A stretch of 64,000 nt of DNA from Arthrobacter sp. HY1533 (GTDB lineage: Bacteria; Actinomycetota; Actinomycetes; Actinomycetales; Micrococcaceae): assembly GCF_027568515.1 (NCBI RefSeq), contig NZ_JANKZF010000008.1, positions 124,001-188,000 on the forward strand, written 5' to 3'. The translations under genes and the position numbers were made by a program. Below are positions 49,579 through 58,092 of the stretch, piece after piece; positions within the stretch are counted from its first letter, which is position 1, and the number at the start of each line of letters is the position of its first letter. The notes beneath the pieces were generated by a model. That model had not been told where the DNA came from, ran no database searches, and worked only from the letters and a program-made list of their open reading frames with translations.

Positions 49579-50433
49579 TCAGTTCCCGCCCGCCGGATTG
49601 CCGGGAGCAGCCGAGTCAAGGGCAACGGCCCGCCGCGACCGCCACCAGTACAGTCCGCCGGCCAGCAGCAAAACCACCAGCGCGGTGACCCCGAACCACA
49701 CGTTGGAGATCCCGGAGGAGAACCCCACAACCCACGACTCGGCCGCAAACTGGGCATCGATGCTGAGTATTCCGCCCAGCGACGACGTGCCCGAGGTGGC
49801 CAGCAACAGCGCGCCAATGCCTATCGACAGCACGCCCGAGACCACCATCCACACCGAGTTTTCCCAACGGCCCAGCTTGAAGCGGCGTGGCTTCAGCCAG
49901 CCGCGCTCGCCCAGGCGCAGCCGCGTCCACAGCAGGGACAGGACACCCAGCGGCAGCGCCATGCCCAGAGCAAAAATTGCCAGCATGATACCGCCGTACA
50001 GGGGGCTGCCGCCGGCCGCGGCCACCGCCAGCACGGAGCCCAGGATGGGTCCCGCGCAGACGCCCGCCACGCCGTACACCGAGCCCAGCACAAAGACGGA
50101 GACCGCGGAGGTGCCATCGGCGCCCGCCCGCCGGCTCAACCCCGGGAACTGGACCCCGGCAATCTGCAGCACCCCAATGAGGATCACAATGCCGGCGGCG
50201 ACAGACACCAGAAGCCCCCGGTTCTGCGCAATGAGCGATCCTGCCAGGCCCGCCAGCAGGCCCAGCGGTACAAGGGTTGTCAGCAGCCCTGCATAAAACA
50301 GCGCCGTCCGGCCCAGCAGCTTGGTGGGACTGGCGAACGCGTAGGCAAAGAAAGCGGGCAGCAGCATGACCGAGCACGGGCTCAGCAATGTCAGGATGCC
50401 GCCCAGAAAAGCACCTGTGTAGCCAATGTCCAT
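49579..50433 (-). CDS. ccdA: Cytochrome c biogenesis protein CcdA (DsbD-like transmembrane thiol transporter)
   Basis: This 284-residue protein has six or more transmembrane helices. The two redox cysteines typical of CcdA are present in GGILTLLSPCSVMLLPAFFAYAF and GVAGVCAGPILGSVLAVAA. It carries reducing power from cytoplasmic thioredoxin to extracytoplasmic thiol proteins. The C-terminus is longer than in short CcdA proteins, with two extra segments. It lies between the DsbA-family gene and the CPVC membrane protein, which it probably serves. Confidence 0.9.
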   Translation of the reverse strand: MDIGYTGAFLGGILTLLSPCSVMLLPAFFAYAFASPTKLLGRTALFYAGLLTTLVPLGLLAGLAGSLIAQNRGLLVSVAAGIVILIGVLQIAGVQFPGLSRRAGADGTSAVSVFVLGSVYGVAGVCAGPILGSVLAVAAAGGSPLYGGIMLAIFALGMALPLGVLSLLWTRLRLGERGWLKPRRFKLGRWENSVWMVVSGVLSIGIGALLLATSGTSSLGGILSIDAQFAAESWVVGFSSGISNVWFGVTALVVLLLAGGLYWWRSRRAVALDSAAPGNPAGGN

Positions 50434-50435
50434 GG

Positions 50436-51161
50436 CTACTTGGCCTTGGCCAGGGCTTCGTCAATGATCTGGGTGAACACTTCAATTGGTTGCGCACCCG
50501 GAATTGACTGGTTGCCAATGACAAAAGTGGGTGTGCTGTTCAGCCCCAGACCCGTGCCCTCGGCGTGGTCGGCCTTGACCCGCGCCAGCAATTCGGGGCT
50601 CTTCAGGTCCGCGGCGAACTTGGCCATGTCCGGCACCCCGGCCTTCTGGGCAAACGCCAGCAGTTCGGGCTCTTTCAGTTCTGCCTTGCCGCGTTCGGGT
50701 GCGGCGGCGTACAGGGCCTCGTTGAACTCCCAGAACTTGCCCTGCTCCCCGGCTGCCCGGCCGGCAACTGCGCCGGCCATGGAGGCTTCGCCGAACAGCG
50801 GCAGGTCGCGCCATTCAATGCGCAGCTGGCCGGTCTCCACGTACTTCTTCACAATCTCCGGCTCGGTCTTGCGCGCATATGCCCCGCAGAACGGGCAGCG
50901 GTAGTCCGAGTACTCGACCATCACCACTGGCGCATCCACAGCGCCCATGGCAAGGGGATCCTCCGGCGTGCGCCGCGCCAGCGTGAATTCAGGCTCCGCG
51001 CCTGTGCCGGTTGAGGCCTGCGGAGCCTTGGGCCCGGCCACCTCACCGGCACCCTTGAGGCGGTTTTCCTGCGCGGCGGCGCCAACAAAAACAATGGTCA
51101 GGACAAGGACGGCTCCCAGCACCAGGGCCAGGATCATGTTTCGGGTTTTCTTCGCGGTCAT
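50436..51161 (-). CDS. DsbA-family thioredoxin protein, membrane-anchored
   Basis: The protein has 241 residues. A basic start (MTAKKTRNM) leads into one transmembrane helix (ILALVLGAVLVLTIVFVGAAA), followed by an extracellular DsbA-like domain. The active site is C-P-F-C in YSDYRCPFCGAYARKTEP, and the cis-Pro loop is LNSTPTFVIG. The stop is two bases from the ccdA start, so the pair is co-expressed. With CcdA as reductant it may act as a reductase or isomerase, in contrast to the DsbA-VKOR oxidase pair at 37-38 kb. Confidence 0.92.
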   Translation of the reverse strand: MTAKKTRNMILALVLGAVLVLTIVFVGAAAQENRLKGAGEVAGPKAPQASTGTGAEPEFTLARRTPEDPLAMGAVDAPVVMVEYSDYRCPFCGAYARKTEPEIVKKYVETGQLRIEWRDLPLFGEASMAGAVAGRAAGEQGKFWEFNEALYAAAPERGKAELKEPELLAFAQKAGVPDMAKFAADLKSPELLARVKADHAEGTGLGLNSTPTFVIGNQSIPGAQPIEVFTQIIDEALAKAK

Positions 51162-51315
51162 GGAACAACTTTCGGCAATTGCGCAGGCGCAGCACTTCAA
51201 CGGCCGCGGGGTACGCGGGCCGGCAGCGCGCCGTGCATGTATATATAAGGACACGTTCGACGCCGGGCACCCGCCTTGCGCTGTTTCGCTGGCATGGGTG
51301 CGGGGCGGACCGGGT

Positions 51316-51738
51316 CTACGTCCGCACTATCCCGAGGTCCAGGTGGCTGGGGGAGGCCGGAATCCTGCCGTCCAGCACGGCGGCGCCCACGGCGGTTTGC
51401 TGGCCGCGAGGGAGTGGCGCAACTGCGCTGCCTGATGAAGGCTGCTGGTGAACCGGGTTGGGGAGAACGGCATCGCCTTCCACCCGGGACTTGCCGCGGC
51501 CCGGCATGCAGGTGGTCTGGACGTGGCCGGCGGTTGCCACGAGCGCGGTTTCCGGCCCGGACCCGGCCGCCTGGGGTGCAGCGAGCTGGGCTACGGATGC
51601 GACGGCGGCGGATGCGGCGGGCAGGGAAGCGGAGCTGGCCTGCGCACCCGTGCAGCCAAGGACCACGAGCATGAGCGAGGCAAGGGCCAAAACAAGGGCG
51701 CGGGCACCGGCGCGAACAAGCGCAGCAGTCCCTTGCAT
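51316..51738 (-). CDS. Putative secreted protein of unknown function
   Basis: This 140-residue frame starts with a typical signal peptide (two Arg, then ALVLALASLMLVVLGCTGAQA); the Cys could be lipidated, although the lipobox is imperfect. The mature part is Ala-rich and of low complexity, with no recognised domain. An AAGGGA site is at a fitting distance from the ATG. It lies upstream of the DsbA-CcdA operon on the same strand and might be co-regulated. The low complexity makes chance coding possible. Confidence 0.5.
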   Translation of the reverse strand: MQGTAALVRAGARALVLALASLMLVVLGCTGAQASSASLPAASAAVASVAQLAAPQAAGSGPETALVATAGHVQTTCMPGRGKSRVEGDAVLPNPVHQQPSSGSAVAPLPRGQQTAVGAAVLDGRIPASPSHLDLGIVRT

Positions 51739-52061
51739 TTGCTCGTCCCTTCACCCTGGTGGTGCCGATTCTGGCTGCCGGAGACCGTCCGGCACATTTC
51801 GACCCACTATACGTCAGCTCCCTTGGGCCGCCGGGTGCTGCCGGAACAGGCGCAAGCAGGGGCCGCCGTCGTGCCTGCCGGGCATATGAGGGGGCAAAAA
51901 CGTCGAATTCCGCGACATGCCCGGTGAACACAAGTTTAACTTTGCGTGTCATGGCTCTCGATTGGCCGCAGGATCCGCGGATATACGGGAGGAAGCAGGG
52001 CCACTTGAAGGTTAAAGTGACGCACCTCTCAGATTTAAGTGGCACGAGGCTTTCTGGCATG
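51739..52061. other. Non-coding stretch upstream of cspA
   Basis: I see no gene in these 323 bases. The part from about 51900 to 52061 is AT-richer than the surroundings and contains CACTT/AAGTG inverted elements. It should hold the promoter of the minus-strand secreted protein and upstream elements of cspA. Confidence 0.5.
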
Positions 52062-52067
52062 TATACT
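52062..52067 (+). promoter_or_regulatory. Putative -10 element of cspA
   Basis: TATACT preceded by TG gives a good -10 hexamer. No clear -35 box is at 17 bases. The implied start near 52074 would give a leader of about 140 bases, as in other csp genes. Confidence 0.5.
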
Positions 52068-52102
52068 TGGACGTAGTTGTAGTGTTGCGTTTTTTGTAGT
52101 TG

Positions 52103-52133
52103 AAGCGACGCCGCCCTTTGGGGGACGTCGCTT
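52103..52133 (+). promoter_or_regulatory. Terminator-like hairpin in the cspA leader
   Basis: AGCGACG (52103-52109) pairs with CGTCGCT, with an inner CCGCCC/GGGGG stem and a TTTT run after it. It lies about 80 bases before the cspA start. Such a structure inside a leader can act as an attenuator or a temperature-sensitive fold. Confidence 0.6.
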
Positions 52134-52213
52134 TTCTGGAGAAGCGGACTTACACCGTAAACGGAGGCCCGAAGGTCGGGCGGAATCTCCAACTTCAGAA
52201 GGAAATAGAAACA

Positions 52214-52417
52214 ATGGCAACAGGTACCGTCAAGTGGTTCAACGCTGAAAAGGGCTTCGGCTTCATCTCTCCCGATGACCAGTCCCAGGATGTCTTCGCG
52301 CACTACTCCGCGATCAACTCCTCCGGCTACCGCTCCCTCGAAGAGAACCAGAAGGTTTCCTTCGATGTTGAGCAGGGTCCGAAGGGTCCCCAGGCAGTCA
52401 ACATCCAGGCTATCTAA
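52214..52417 (+). CDS. cspA: Cold shock protein (CspA family)
   Basis: This 67-residue protein is a complete cold shock domain with RNP1 KGFGFISP and RNP2 VFAHYSAI, and binds single-stranded RNA or DNA as a chaperone. The ATG at 52214 has AGAAGGAAA upstream. A long structured leader and a strong terminator flank it, so it is monocistronic and controlled after transcription starts. Confidence 0.97.
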   Translation: MATGTVKWFNAEKGFGFISPDDQSQDVFAHYSAINSSGYRSLEENQKVSFDVEQGPKGPQAVNIQAI

Positions 52418-52468
52418 TTCTAAAGAAAACCGGTGGGCAACCACCAATTCTTTAGGCCAAGTGGCTTG

Positions 52469-52510
52469 AACAAATAGGGTCCGGGTTCATCCCGGGCCCT
52501 ATTTGTTTTT
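52469..52510 (+). terminator. Strong intrinsic terminator of cspA
   Basis: AACAAATAGGG plus CCGGG pairs with CCCGG plus CCCTATTTGTT around a five-base loop, followed by TTTTT. This is the clearest Rho-independent terminator in the window. Confidence 0.95.
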
Positions 52511-52587
52511 AAGCCGCCCATCCTGTGGCCAATTCCACCGGCGGTGTTCGCGGCCGTGCGCCCCGCCGTATGGCACCATTGAAGACG

Positions 52588-53922
52588 ATGAACTCCAAAG
52601 CAGCACGGCCACAACGCGACGGAATCCCCATGCCGCTGTGGCTGCAGGGGGCATTTGAGGCAGCCCAGATGTTTGTCATCTCGGCCCTGATTGTCGCCAT
52701 CCCGCTGGCCGCCACCTGGTTTGCCGGCGGCTTCGCCGAGAAGGACGGCTCCGTCATTGCCCGGCTCGCCGGCCAGATCTGGCTTCTGGGCCACGGCGTC
52801 CCGCTCAACCTGACCCTGGCCAGCGGCCCCAGCTCCGCTTCCGTGCAGACCGGTGTCTTCAACCTTCTCCCGCTGGGCCTTGTCCTGGTCCCCTTCTTCC
52901 TTTCCTGGCGTGCCGGGCGCCGGCTGGCCCGCGCGTCCTACACGGACCAGCTGTGGCAGCCGCTGCTGGGTGCCACCATCACCTACGCGGCAGCCGGCCT
53001 TGCCACAGGCTACGTGTGCAGCGCCCCCGGCATCCAGGCCTCCCTCATGGCCAGCATGCTGGTGCCGCTCATCCCCGCCGTGTCCGGGCTCATCATCGGC
53101 TCCCGCCTCGAGGCTGGCTCCTGGAGCCGGCTCATCGGCATGAGCGCCGCCGACTGGATCGCCCGGACCAGCCAGGACCAGCGCTGGGCGGGCTCCTACC
53201 TGTGGACCGTAGTGCGCTCCGGCTTCGTGGCCGTCATGGCCTCACTGTCCCTCTCGGCGTTCCTGCTGGCCGTCAACCTCGCCGCCCGGTGGGCAGACAT
53301 CGCCGCCGTCTACCAGGCGCTGCGGCCCGGCCCCTTGGGAGGGGCGGCCCTGACGCTCGCCCAGCTGGCCTACATGCCCAACTTCGCGGCCTGGACCATG
53401 TCCTGGGCCGGTGGCGGCGGGTTCAACCTGGGCGCCGGATCCACCGTCACGCCGCTGGGCACCTCAGTGGCACCCGTGCCCCCCATCCCCGTCCTGGCCG
53501 CCCTGCCCACGGGCGAGATGCCCCTGGGCTTCGCCGCCCTGCTGATCCCTGTCGTGGCCGGTGTCCTGGCCGGCTGGTGGTTTGTGCGCGCCGGCGAGAA
53601 CCACTTTGACGAGTGGCTCTCGCTCAAGGTGCGCCAGCGCTGGTTGTCGCTGCCCGGCTCAACCCTGTTCCTGGGCGCCGTGATCGGCATTGCCGCAGCC
53701 GCCATGGCATGGGTGGCGTTCTGGATTTCGCAGGGCTCCCTGGGCATCGGCCGCCTCACGGAGGTGGGGCCCGACCCCACCACGGCGGCACTGTGGATTG
53801 GCGTGGAGGTGGCGGCCGGCGTCGTGATTGGCTCACTCGTGGGGCCGTGGCTGGAGGGCGACGGCGCCGGTGTCCCGCTGCTGCGCCGCCAGGAACCGGC
53901 CAGCCAGGCCCGTCCCGAATAG
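52588..53922 (+). CDS. DUF6350 family membrane protein
   Basis: This 444-residue protein has about ten transmembrane segments, starting with LWLQGAFEAAQMFVISALIVAIPLAATWF and including VFNLLPLGLVLVPFFLSWRAGRRLAR. This is the DUF6350 pattern of actinobacteria, typically encoded just before purN as here. Function is unknown; links to envelope growth have been suggested for neighbours of this family. ATG 52588 was chosen; an in-frame ATG at 52570 would add six residues. It ends 34 bases before purN. Confidence 0.88.
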   Translation: MNSKAARPQRDGIPMPLWLQGAFEAAQMFVISALIVAIPLAATWFAGGFAEKDGSVIARLAGQIWLLGHGVPLNLTLASGPSSASVQTGVFNLLPLGLVLVPFFLSWRAGRRLARASYTDQLWQPLLGATITYAAAGLATGYVCSAPGIQASLMASMLVPLIPAVSGLIIGSRLEAGSWSRLIGMSAADWIARTSQDQRWAGSYLWTVVRSGFVAVMASLSLSAFLLAVNLAARWADIAAVYQALRPGPLGGAALTLAQLAYMPNFAAWTMSWAGGGGFNLGAGSTVTPLGTSVAPVPPIPVLAALPTGEMPLGFAALLIPVVAGVLAGWWFVRAGENHFDEWLSLKVRQRWLSLPGSTLFLGAVIGIAAAAMAWVAFWISQGSLGIGRLTEVGPDPTTAALWIGVEVAAGVVIGSLVGPWLEGDGAGVPLLRRQEPASQARPE

Positions 53923-53956
53923 GGCCTGCCCGCCCGTTGCCCCTAAAATTGGTGGC

Positions 53957-54520
53957 ATGCGCATAGTTGTCTTAGTCTCCGGATCCGGATCCAACCTCCA
54001 AGCCGTCATCGACGCCGTGGCCAGCGGCAGCCTGCCGGTGGAAATCGCCGCAGTGGGCGCAGACCGCCCCGGCACCTTCGGCATTGAGCGTGCCGCCGCC
54101 GCCGGCCTGGACACGTTCGTGGTGAACTTCAAGGACCACGCCGCACGCACCGACTGGGACGCCGCGCTGCTGGAGGCCGTGGCCGCCTACAAGCCCGACT
54201 ATGTTGTCTCCAGCGGCTTCATGCGCATCGTGGCACCGGGCTTCATCGACGCCTTCGAGGGCCGCTACGTGAACACGCACCCGGCGCTGCTGCCGTCGTT
54301 CCCGGGCGCCCACGGCGTCCGCGACGCCATGGCCTACGGCGTGAAGGTCACCGGCTGCACCGTCCACTTTGCCGACGCCGGCGTGGACACTGGCCCCATC
54401 ATCGCCCAGACCCCCGTGGCCATCCTGCCCGGGGACACCGAGGACATCCTGCACGAACGCATCAAGGTGGCCGAACGCGAGCTGCTCATCAAGGTTCTTG
54501 GGGACCTGGCCGCGGCCTAG
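53957..54520 (+). CDS. purN: Phosphoribosylglycinamide formyltransferase
   Basis: This 187-residue GAR transformylase performs the third step of purine synthesis using 10-formyltetrahydrofolate. Visible parts are the phosphate-binding VSGSGSNLQAVIDAV, the folate-binding SGFMRIVAPGFIDAF, and the catalytic Asn and His in YVNTHPALLPSFPGAHG, with the third catalytic residue in FADAGVDTGPIIAQ. It starts soon after DUF6350 and ends at a terminator. purH, usually adjacent in relatives, is here 8.7 kb away. Confidence 0.97.
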   Translation: MRIVVLVSGSGSNLQAVIDAVASGSLPVEIAAVGADRPGTFGIERAAAAGLDTFVVNFKDHAARTDWDAALLEAVAAYKPDYVVSSGFMRIVAPGFIDAFEGRYVNTHPALLPSFPGAHGVRDAMAYGVKVTGCTVHFADAGVDTGPIIAQTPVAILPGDTEDILHERIKVAERELLIKVLGDLAAA

Positions 54521-54531
54521 CCTGTTGCTGC

Positions 54532-54574
54532 GCCCCTGCCGCGTCTTGGACGTGGCGGGGGCTTTCTTTTTACC
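54532..54574 (+). terminator. Intrinsic terminator of purN
   Basis: GCCCCTGCCGCGTC pairs with GACGTGGCGGGGGC (one wobble, loop TTG), followed by TTTCTTTTT. It also lies at the tail of the convergent DedA gene. Confidence 0.93.
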
Positions 54575-54584
54575 GCGCGGCGGC

Positions 54585-55208
54585 TTACCGCACGACGGCG
54601 GGATTGCCCCTGAGGTGCTTGCGGTCCAGGAACCATGTGGAGACTTTTCCAACGAGCCAGCCCAGCACCATGGAGAACACGATCGCGACCACCACGGCCA
54701 TCTGCGTGGAGATGTTGGGCCAATGCCGGGTGAGCATGCCAATCCCCACCGAGTACAGCGACCAGACAGTGGCCGACACCAGGGAGAACATGGTGAACGC
54801 CCGCAGGGGGTAGCCCGCCACGGTGGCCGCAATGTTCGATGACAGCCGCCCCAGCGGGATGAACCGCGAGGTCAGCATGAACATGTAGGGGCGCTGGCGC
54901 AGCCGCCGGGTTGCGGCGTCGACGGCGCGCTGTCGCCGGGGCCCGCGGACGCTGCCCCACTTGCTGTTGCCGAACATCTTGGTGCCCCAGAAGGTCAGCA
55001 GGTCCCCGGCCAGTGCCCCGGCCATCATGGCGACGACCAGGGGGAGCGCCTCCGGGCCGCCCTCGAGGCCGGCAATGGCCCCCAGCCCCACGAAGACGGT
55101 GGTGCTGGGCACAGGGGGAATGATGGCAGAGACCATGACGAACGCCCCGCCCATGACGTAGACCCAAAAGCTCGCCAAAAAGCCGGTTGTGTCGGCTGCG
55201 AGTTCCAT
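54585..55208 (-). CDS. DedA family membrane protein
   Basis: This 207-residue protein has the DedA/SNARE-associated pattern: a first hydrophobic stretch, then ALAGDLLTFWGTKMFG, RRLRQRPYMFMLTSRFIPLGRLSSNIAATVAGYPLRAF with the conserved Arg and Gly residues, and two last helices. DedA proteins recycle lipid carriers such as undecaprenyl phosphate across the membrane. The ATG at 55208 was chosen for spacing from AAGGA; an in-frame ATG lies at 55217. Confidence 0.88.
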   Translation of the reverse strand: MELAADTTGFLASFWVYVMGGAFVMVSAIIPPVPSTTVFVGLGAIAGLEGGPEALPLVVAMMAGALAGDLLTFWGTKMFGNSKWGSVRGPRRQRAVDAATRRLRQRPYMFMLTSRFIPLGRLSSNIAATVAGYPLRAFTMFSLVSATVWSLYSVGIGMLTRHWPNISTQMAVVVAIVFSMVLGWLVGKVSTWFLDRKHLRGNPAVVR

Positions 55209-55328
55209 GGGGTCCATTTCCTTGGGAGGGCGGTGGCGGGCAAAGGTTGCCTGAGCGTTAAAGTCTACGGCCCCTTGTGCAAGGGGCCGGTCAAACACTG
55301 TGGGCGCCGTTCCTGCAACGGCTCCGCG

Positions 55329-55631
55329 CTACTTCTTGCTGCGCCCCAACACGAGCGAGGCCAGCACTGTGGCACCCGTGACGGTGTAGACGGCGGGCCA
55401 GGAACCCAGCTTCTTGGCCAGCGGGTGCGAGCCGCCGAACGCTGCCACATAGGTGGCCGTCAGGGCCACGGCCGTGCCGGTTCCGGCGTTCTTCTTCCAG
55501 CCCAGGAATGCGGCGGCGCCGGCAGCAGCCAGGACGGCGCCACCCAGCTGGCGGTTCTTGGTGGCGCGGGCGGTTTGGTAGCCGCCCAGAAGTCCGGTGG
55601 CGGCGAAGGCGGTGGGAAGCAGTGCACTCAT
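55329..55631 (-). CDS. Small membrane protein of unknown function
   Basis: This 100-residue protein has three hydrophobic segments (LPTAFAATGLLGGYQTA, LGGAVLAAAGAAAFLG, VYTVTGATVLASLVLG) and a basic C-terminus. No known motif. It lies between the DedA gene and the lipoprotein gene on the same strand. Confidence 0.72.
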   Translation of the reverse strand: MSALLPTAFAATGLLGGYQTARATKNRQLGGAVLAAAGAAAFLGWKKNAGTGTAVALTATYVAAFGGSHPLAKKLGSWPAVYTVTGATVLASLVLGRSKK

Positions 55632-55716
55632 GGCTGGTCCTTTGTGTCTGGGCAATTCGAGGTCGGGATCAGGCTATCGGCCAAAAATGGACGAATGCTG
55701 GGCGCCGAGCGCAAGC

Positions 55717-56418
55717 TCACGGGAGCTGGAATCCGATCGGTGCCCGGCCGTACTCGGCAATCTCCGCCTGGACATCCGGGTCGTAGTAGCCGGGGGCAAT
55801 CATGGCGGAGAACTGCAGGACCTGCACGGGGGAGTCCTTGTCCCAGTGGACCTTCAGGTAGATGGCGGTGCCGTTCCTGACCCCCATGCCCAGGCCCTGC
55901 GTGCCGTCGCCGCCTCCGGACATGAAGTCCTTGGCGTCCCAGGCGGCCAGCTTTGTGGCGGCGAAGCCAAACCGTTCGCCGGCAGCGGCGACGGCGGCAT
56001 CCAGTGCCTCCAGTCCGTCCACGGTTTCAAACCAGGTGACGGTGTCAACGTAGCTGTTGGCTGCGGCGGCTGACATCTTGAAGTCGCTTGTATGGACCGT
56101 CAGCGTGTCCTGCGGAAGCTCCAGCGTGATTTCCACGGGCTTGTCGACGTCGGTGGCAAGGTAGGCCACCTCATTGACCCCGGGTGCCAGTCCCACGGAC
56201 TCTTTCGGCACGGAGGTGGCGGTCAGGTCGAACCGGCCCACGCCGTCGTTCTTGATCTTCTTGATCCCGGCCTTGTCCATCATGGAAGTGCTGGTGCCCA
56301 CGGAAGTCTCCTGTGTGGTGTTGGGCCGCGTTGGGAGCGGCAGGGAACATGAGGCAAGGGCCAGCACGGCGGCCAGGGCCAGGACGATCAACGCCAACGG
56401 GCGGCGGCTACTTGCCAT
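55717..56418 (-). CDS. Putative lipoprotein of unknown function, overlapping the WXG100-like gene
   Basis: The protein has 233 residues. The N-terminus SSRRPLALIVLALAAVLALASC fits a lipoprotein signal with a lipobox at ALASC. The mature part is a mixed alpha/beta domain with no family that I recognise. The ATG at 56418 overlaps the end of the upstream 513-residue gene by 11 bases, showing translational coupling. Because it is coupled to a WXG100-type protein, an immunity or accessory role is possible. Confidence 0.77.
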   Translation of the reverse strand: MASSRRPLALIVLALAAVLALASCSLPLPTRPNTTQETSVGTSTSMMDKAGIKKIKNDGVGRFDLTATSVPKESVGLAPGVNEVAYLATDVDKPVEITLELPQDTLTVHTSDFKMSAAAANSYVDTVTWFETVDGLEALDAAVAAAGERFGFAATKLAAWDAKDFMSGGGDGTQGLGMGVRNGTAIYLKVHWDKDSPVQVLQFSAMIAPGYYDPDVQAEIAEYGRAPIGFQLP

Positions 56419-57949
56419 CGAAGGGATTCCCGTCGCCAACCACGAGCTGCTCCGCGACGGATTCCCACCGGTTGATGAGCCGGTTGGAATCGACGGCGTC
56501 CTGGTAACCCTGGTCGGTCACCTGCCGCTCGATGATCTCCCGCAGGCGGTCGGGGTCGTTGGCAAGCTCCATGTAAGCAGGGTACGTGTCGTTGGTGATG
56601 AACTCCCAACGCTGGTCCCTGTCGGCAATGTTGCCGTCGGGCAGGGGCGTCTCAACCACCACGTCGTCGTGCCACGGGTTGGGCACGTCAACATGCGGGC
56701 CCCAGGGGCCGAACGGGCCCACCGGAACCGACTCGGGGGTCGGGTGCAGGATCAGCGGATTGGCCTGCGAGTACGACTGGGCGCCGGGGATGGACGGGGT
56801 GCCCACAATGGACATGGCCAGGGTGAAGGCCTCACCCTGGGGGCCACGACCGCGCATGGCGTCATAGTTGTTGGCGATGACCACGTTTTGTTCGAAGTTG
56901 GCCATGTTCATGGTGCCGGCGGCCAGGGATTCGGGGGTGCCGGTGTTGAAGTTTTGCCACGCCTGAATGCTCAGCGGGTCATCGACCACCCCGGCCCTGA
57001 CCAGCCTGTTGATCTCATCCATGCCGCCGTCGGCGAAGGCCTGGTGCTGGTAGCCGATGTCATTGAAGATCTCCTGCTGCATTTCCAGCAGGCTTGTCTC
57101 GAAGACGGCCGCCTCGGCGTCAGTCATGTTGGCCAGCGCCAGCCACTGTTCCGGTGTCAGGGGGGACATGCCGGGCACCACAAAGTCGCCCACGGCCCCG
57201 CCTTGCAGCAGCGTGCGGGCAACGTCGCGCATCATCCGAACATCGGCGAACCCTGCGTCCAGGCCCGGGCCAACCATGTGGGCAAAGCCCGCCCACTGCA
57301 TGCGCGGGTCCTGCAAATACAGTTCGCCGTAGTACTTGTATACGGCCGCGATGGTGTCCCGGTTGTAGGCGTAGCCGCGGGAGGGATCCCACTTGTCAGG
57401 GTCGATGCCCGCCTCCCGCATGGCGGCCAGCAGCCAGTAGTCCTTGAGGAAGGCGGCGTAGCCCCCGTCCGCAAACTGGATTTGCCCGGAGTCGGCCATG
57501 GCGTCCAGGACTTTCTTGGCCTCCTCGGGGTGCTGTGCGGCCCAGTCCTTGAACGCCGGGGACTTGAGGTACGCCTCGCGCTCGGCCGGCGTCATGCCAT
57601 CCAGCTTGGACTGGAGTTCCTCGGCGGCGCCGTTCGTGGACTGCGGGTGCCCAGCGCCGCCGGGCCCGCCCAGGCCTGCGGCGGAGCTGGCCTTGTCCTG
57701 TTCATCGGCCTGGACCTTGAGCTGTGCGGCCACCTCGGACAAATTCGCGGCCGTGCGCCGCAGCAGGGGGACGTGCACGGCGGTGGCGGTGTGCGTGAAA
57801 CGGGCCGCGTCGGGACCACGCCAGCTCCTCAGCGGCGACACCAGGGCACTGAGCATGCTCGCCTGGGTGGTGAATCGCTGCGCCGAGTTGGCAAAGGCCT
57901 TGGACAGCTCCCGCAGTTGTGCAGTGTCGGCCCCGAGAAATTCGGACAT
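56408..57949 (-). CDS. Large WXG100-like protein, possible type VII secretion substrate
   Basis: The 513-residue protein has an N-terminal helical domain of about 90 residues with a Trp-x-Gly turn (SPLRSWRGPDAARF), as in ESX/type VII substrates. A Gly-rich linker follows, then a large helical C-terminal part (YWLLAAMREAGIDPDKWDPSRG, MQWAGFAHMVGPGLDAGFADV, a Pro-rich GPFGPWGPHVDVPNP region, and a charged end). No toxin family can be recognised. It is the first gene of a unit with a lipoprotein gene overlapping by 11 bases. No ESX secretion machinery is in the window. Confidence 0.75.
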   Translation of the reverse strand: MSEFLGADTAQLRELSKAFANSAQRFTTQASMLSALVSPLRSWRGPDAARFTHTATAVHVPLLRRTAANLSEVAAQLKVQADEQDKASSAAGLGGPGGAGHPQSTNGAAEELQSKLDGMTPAEREAYLKSPAFKDWAAQHPEEAKKVLDAMADSGQIQFADGGYAAFLKDYWLLAAMREAGIDPDKWDPSRGYAYNRDTIAAVYKYYGELYLQDPRMQWAGFAHMVGPGLDAGFADVRMMRDVARTLLQGGAVGDFVVPGMSPLTPEQWLALANMTDAEAAVFETSLLEMQQEIFNDIGYQHQAFADGGMDEINRLVRAGVVDDPLSIQAWQNFNTGTPESLAAGTMNMANFEQNVVIANNYDAMRGRGPQGEAFTLAMSIVGTPSIPGAQSYSQANPLILHPTPESVPVGPFGPWGPHVDVPNPWHDDVVVETPLPDGNIADRDQRWEFITNDTYPAYMELANDPDRLREIIERQVTDQGYQDAVDSNRLINRWESVAEQLVVGDGNPFDGK

Positions 57950-58092
57950 GGCACCCCTCGTCAGTAGGTTCCCCAGCCTAGGGGCGCCCCGTGGCCGGGT
58001 TCAATGGGCACAACTCCCCGCGGGCTCGCACTTGTTGTCCAATTCCGGCGCGGGACGGGGCAACAAGTGCGAGTTCACGGGGCATAAGAAGG

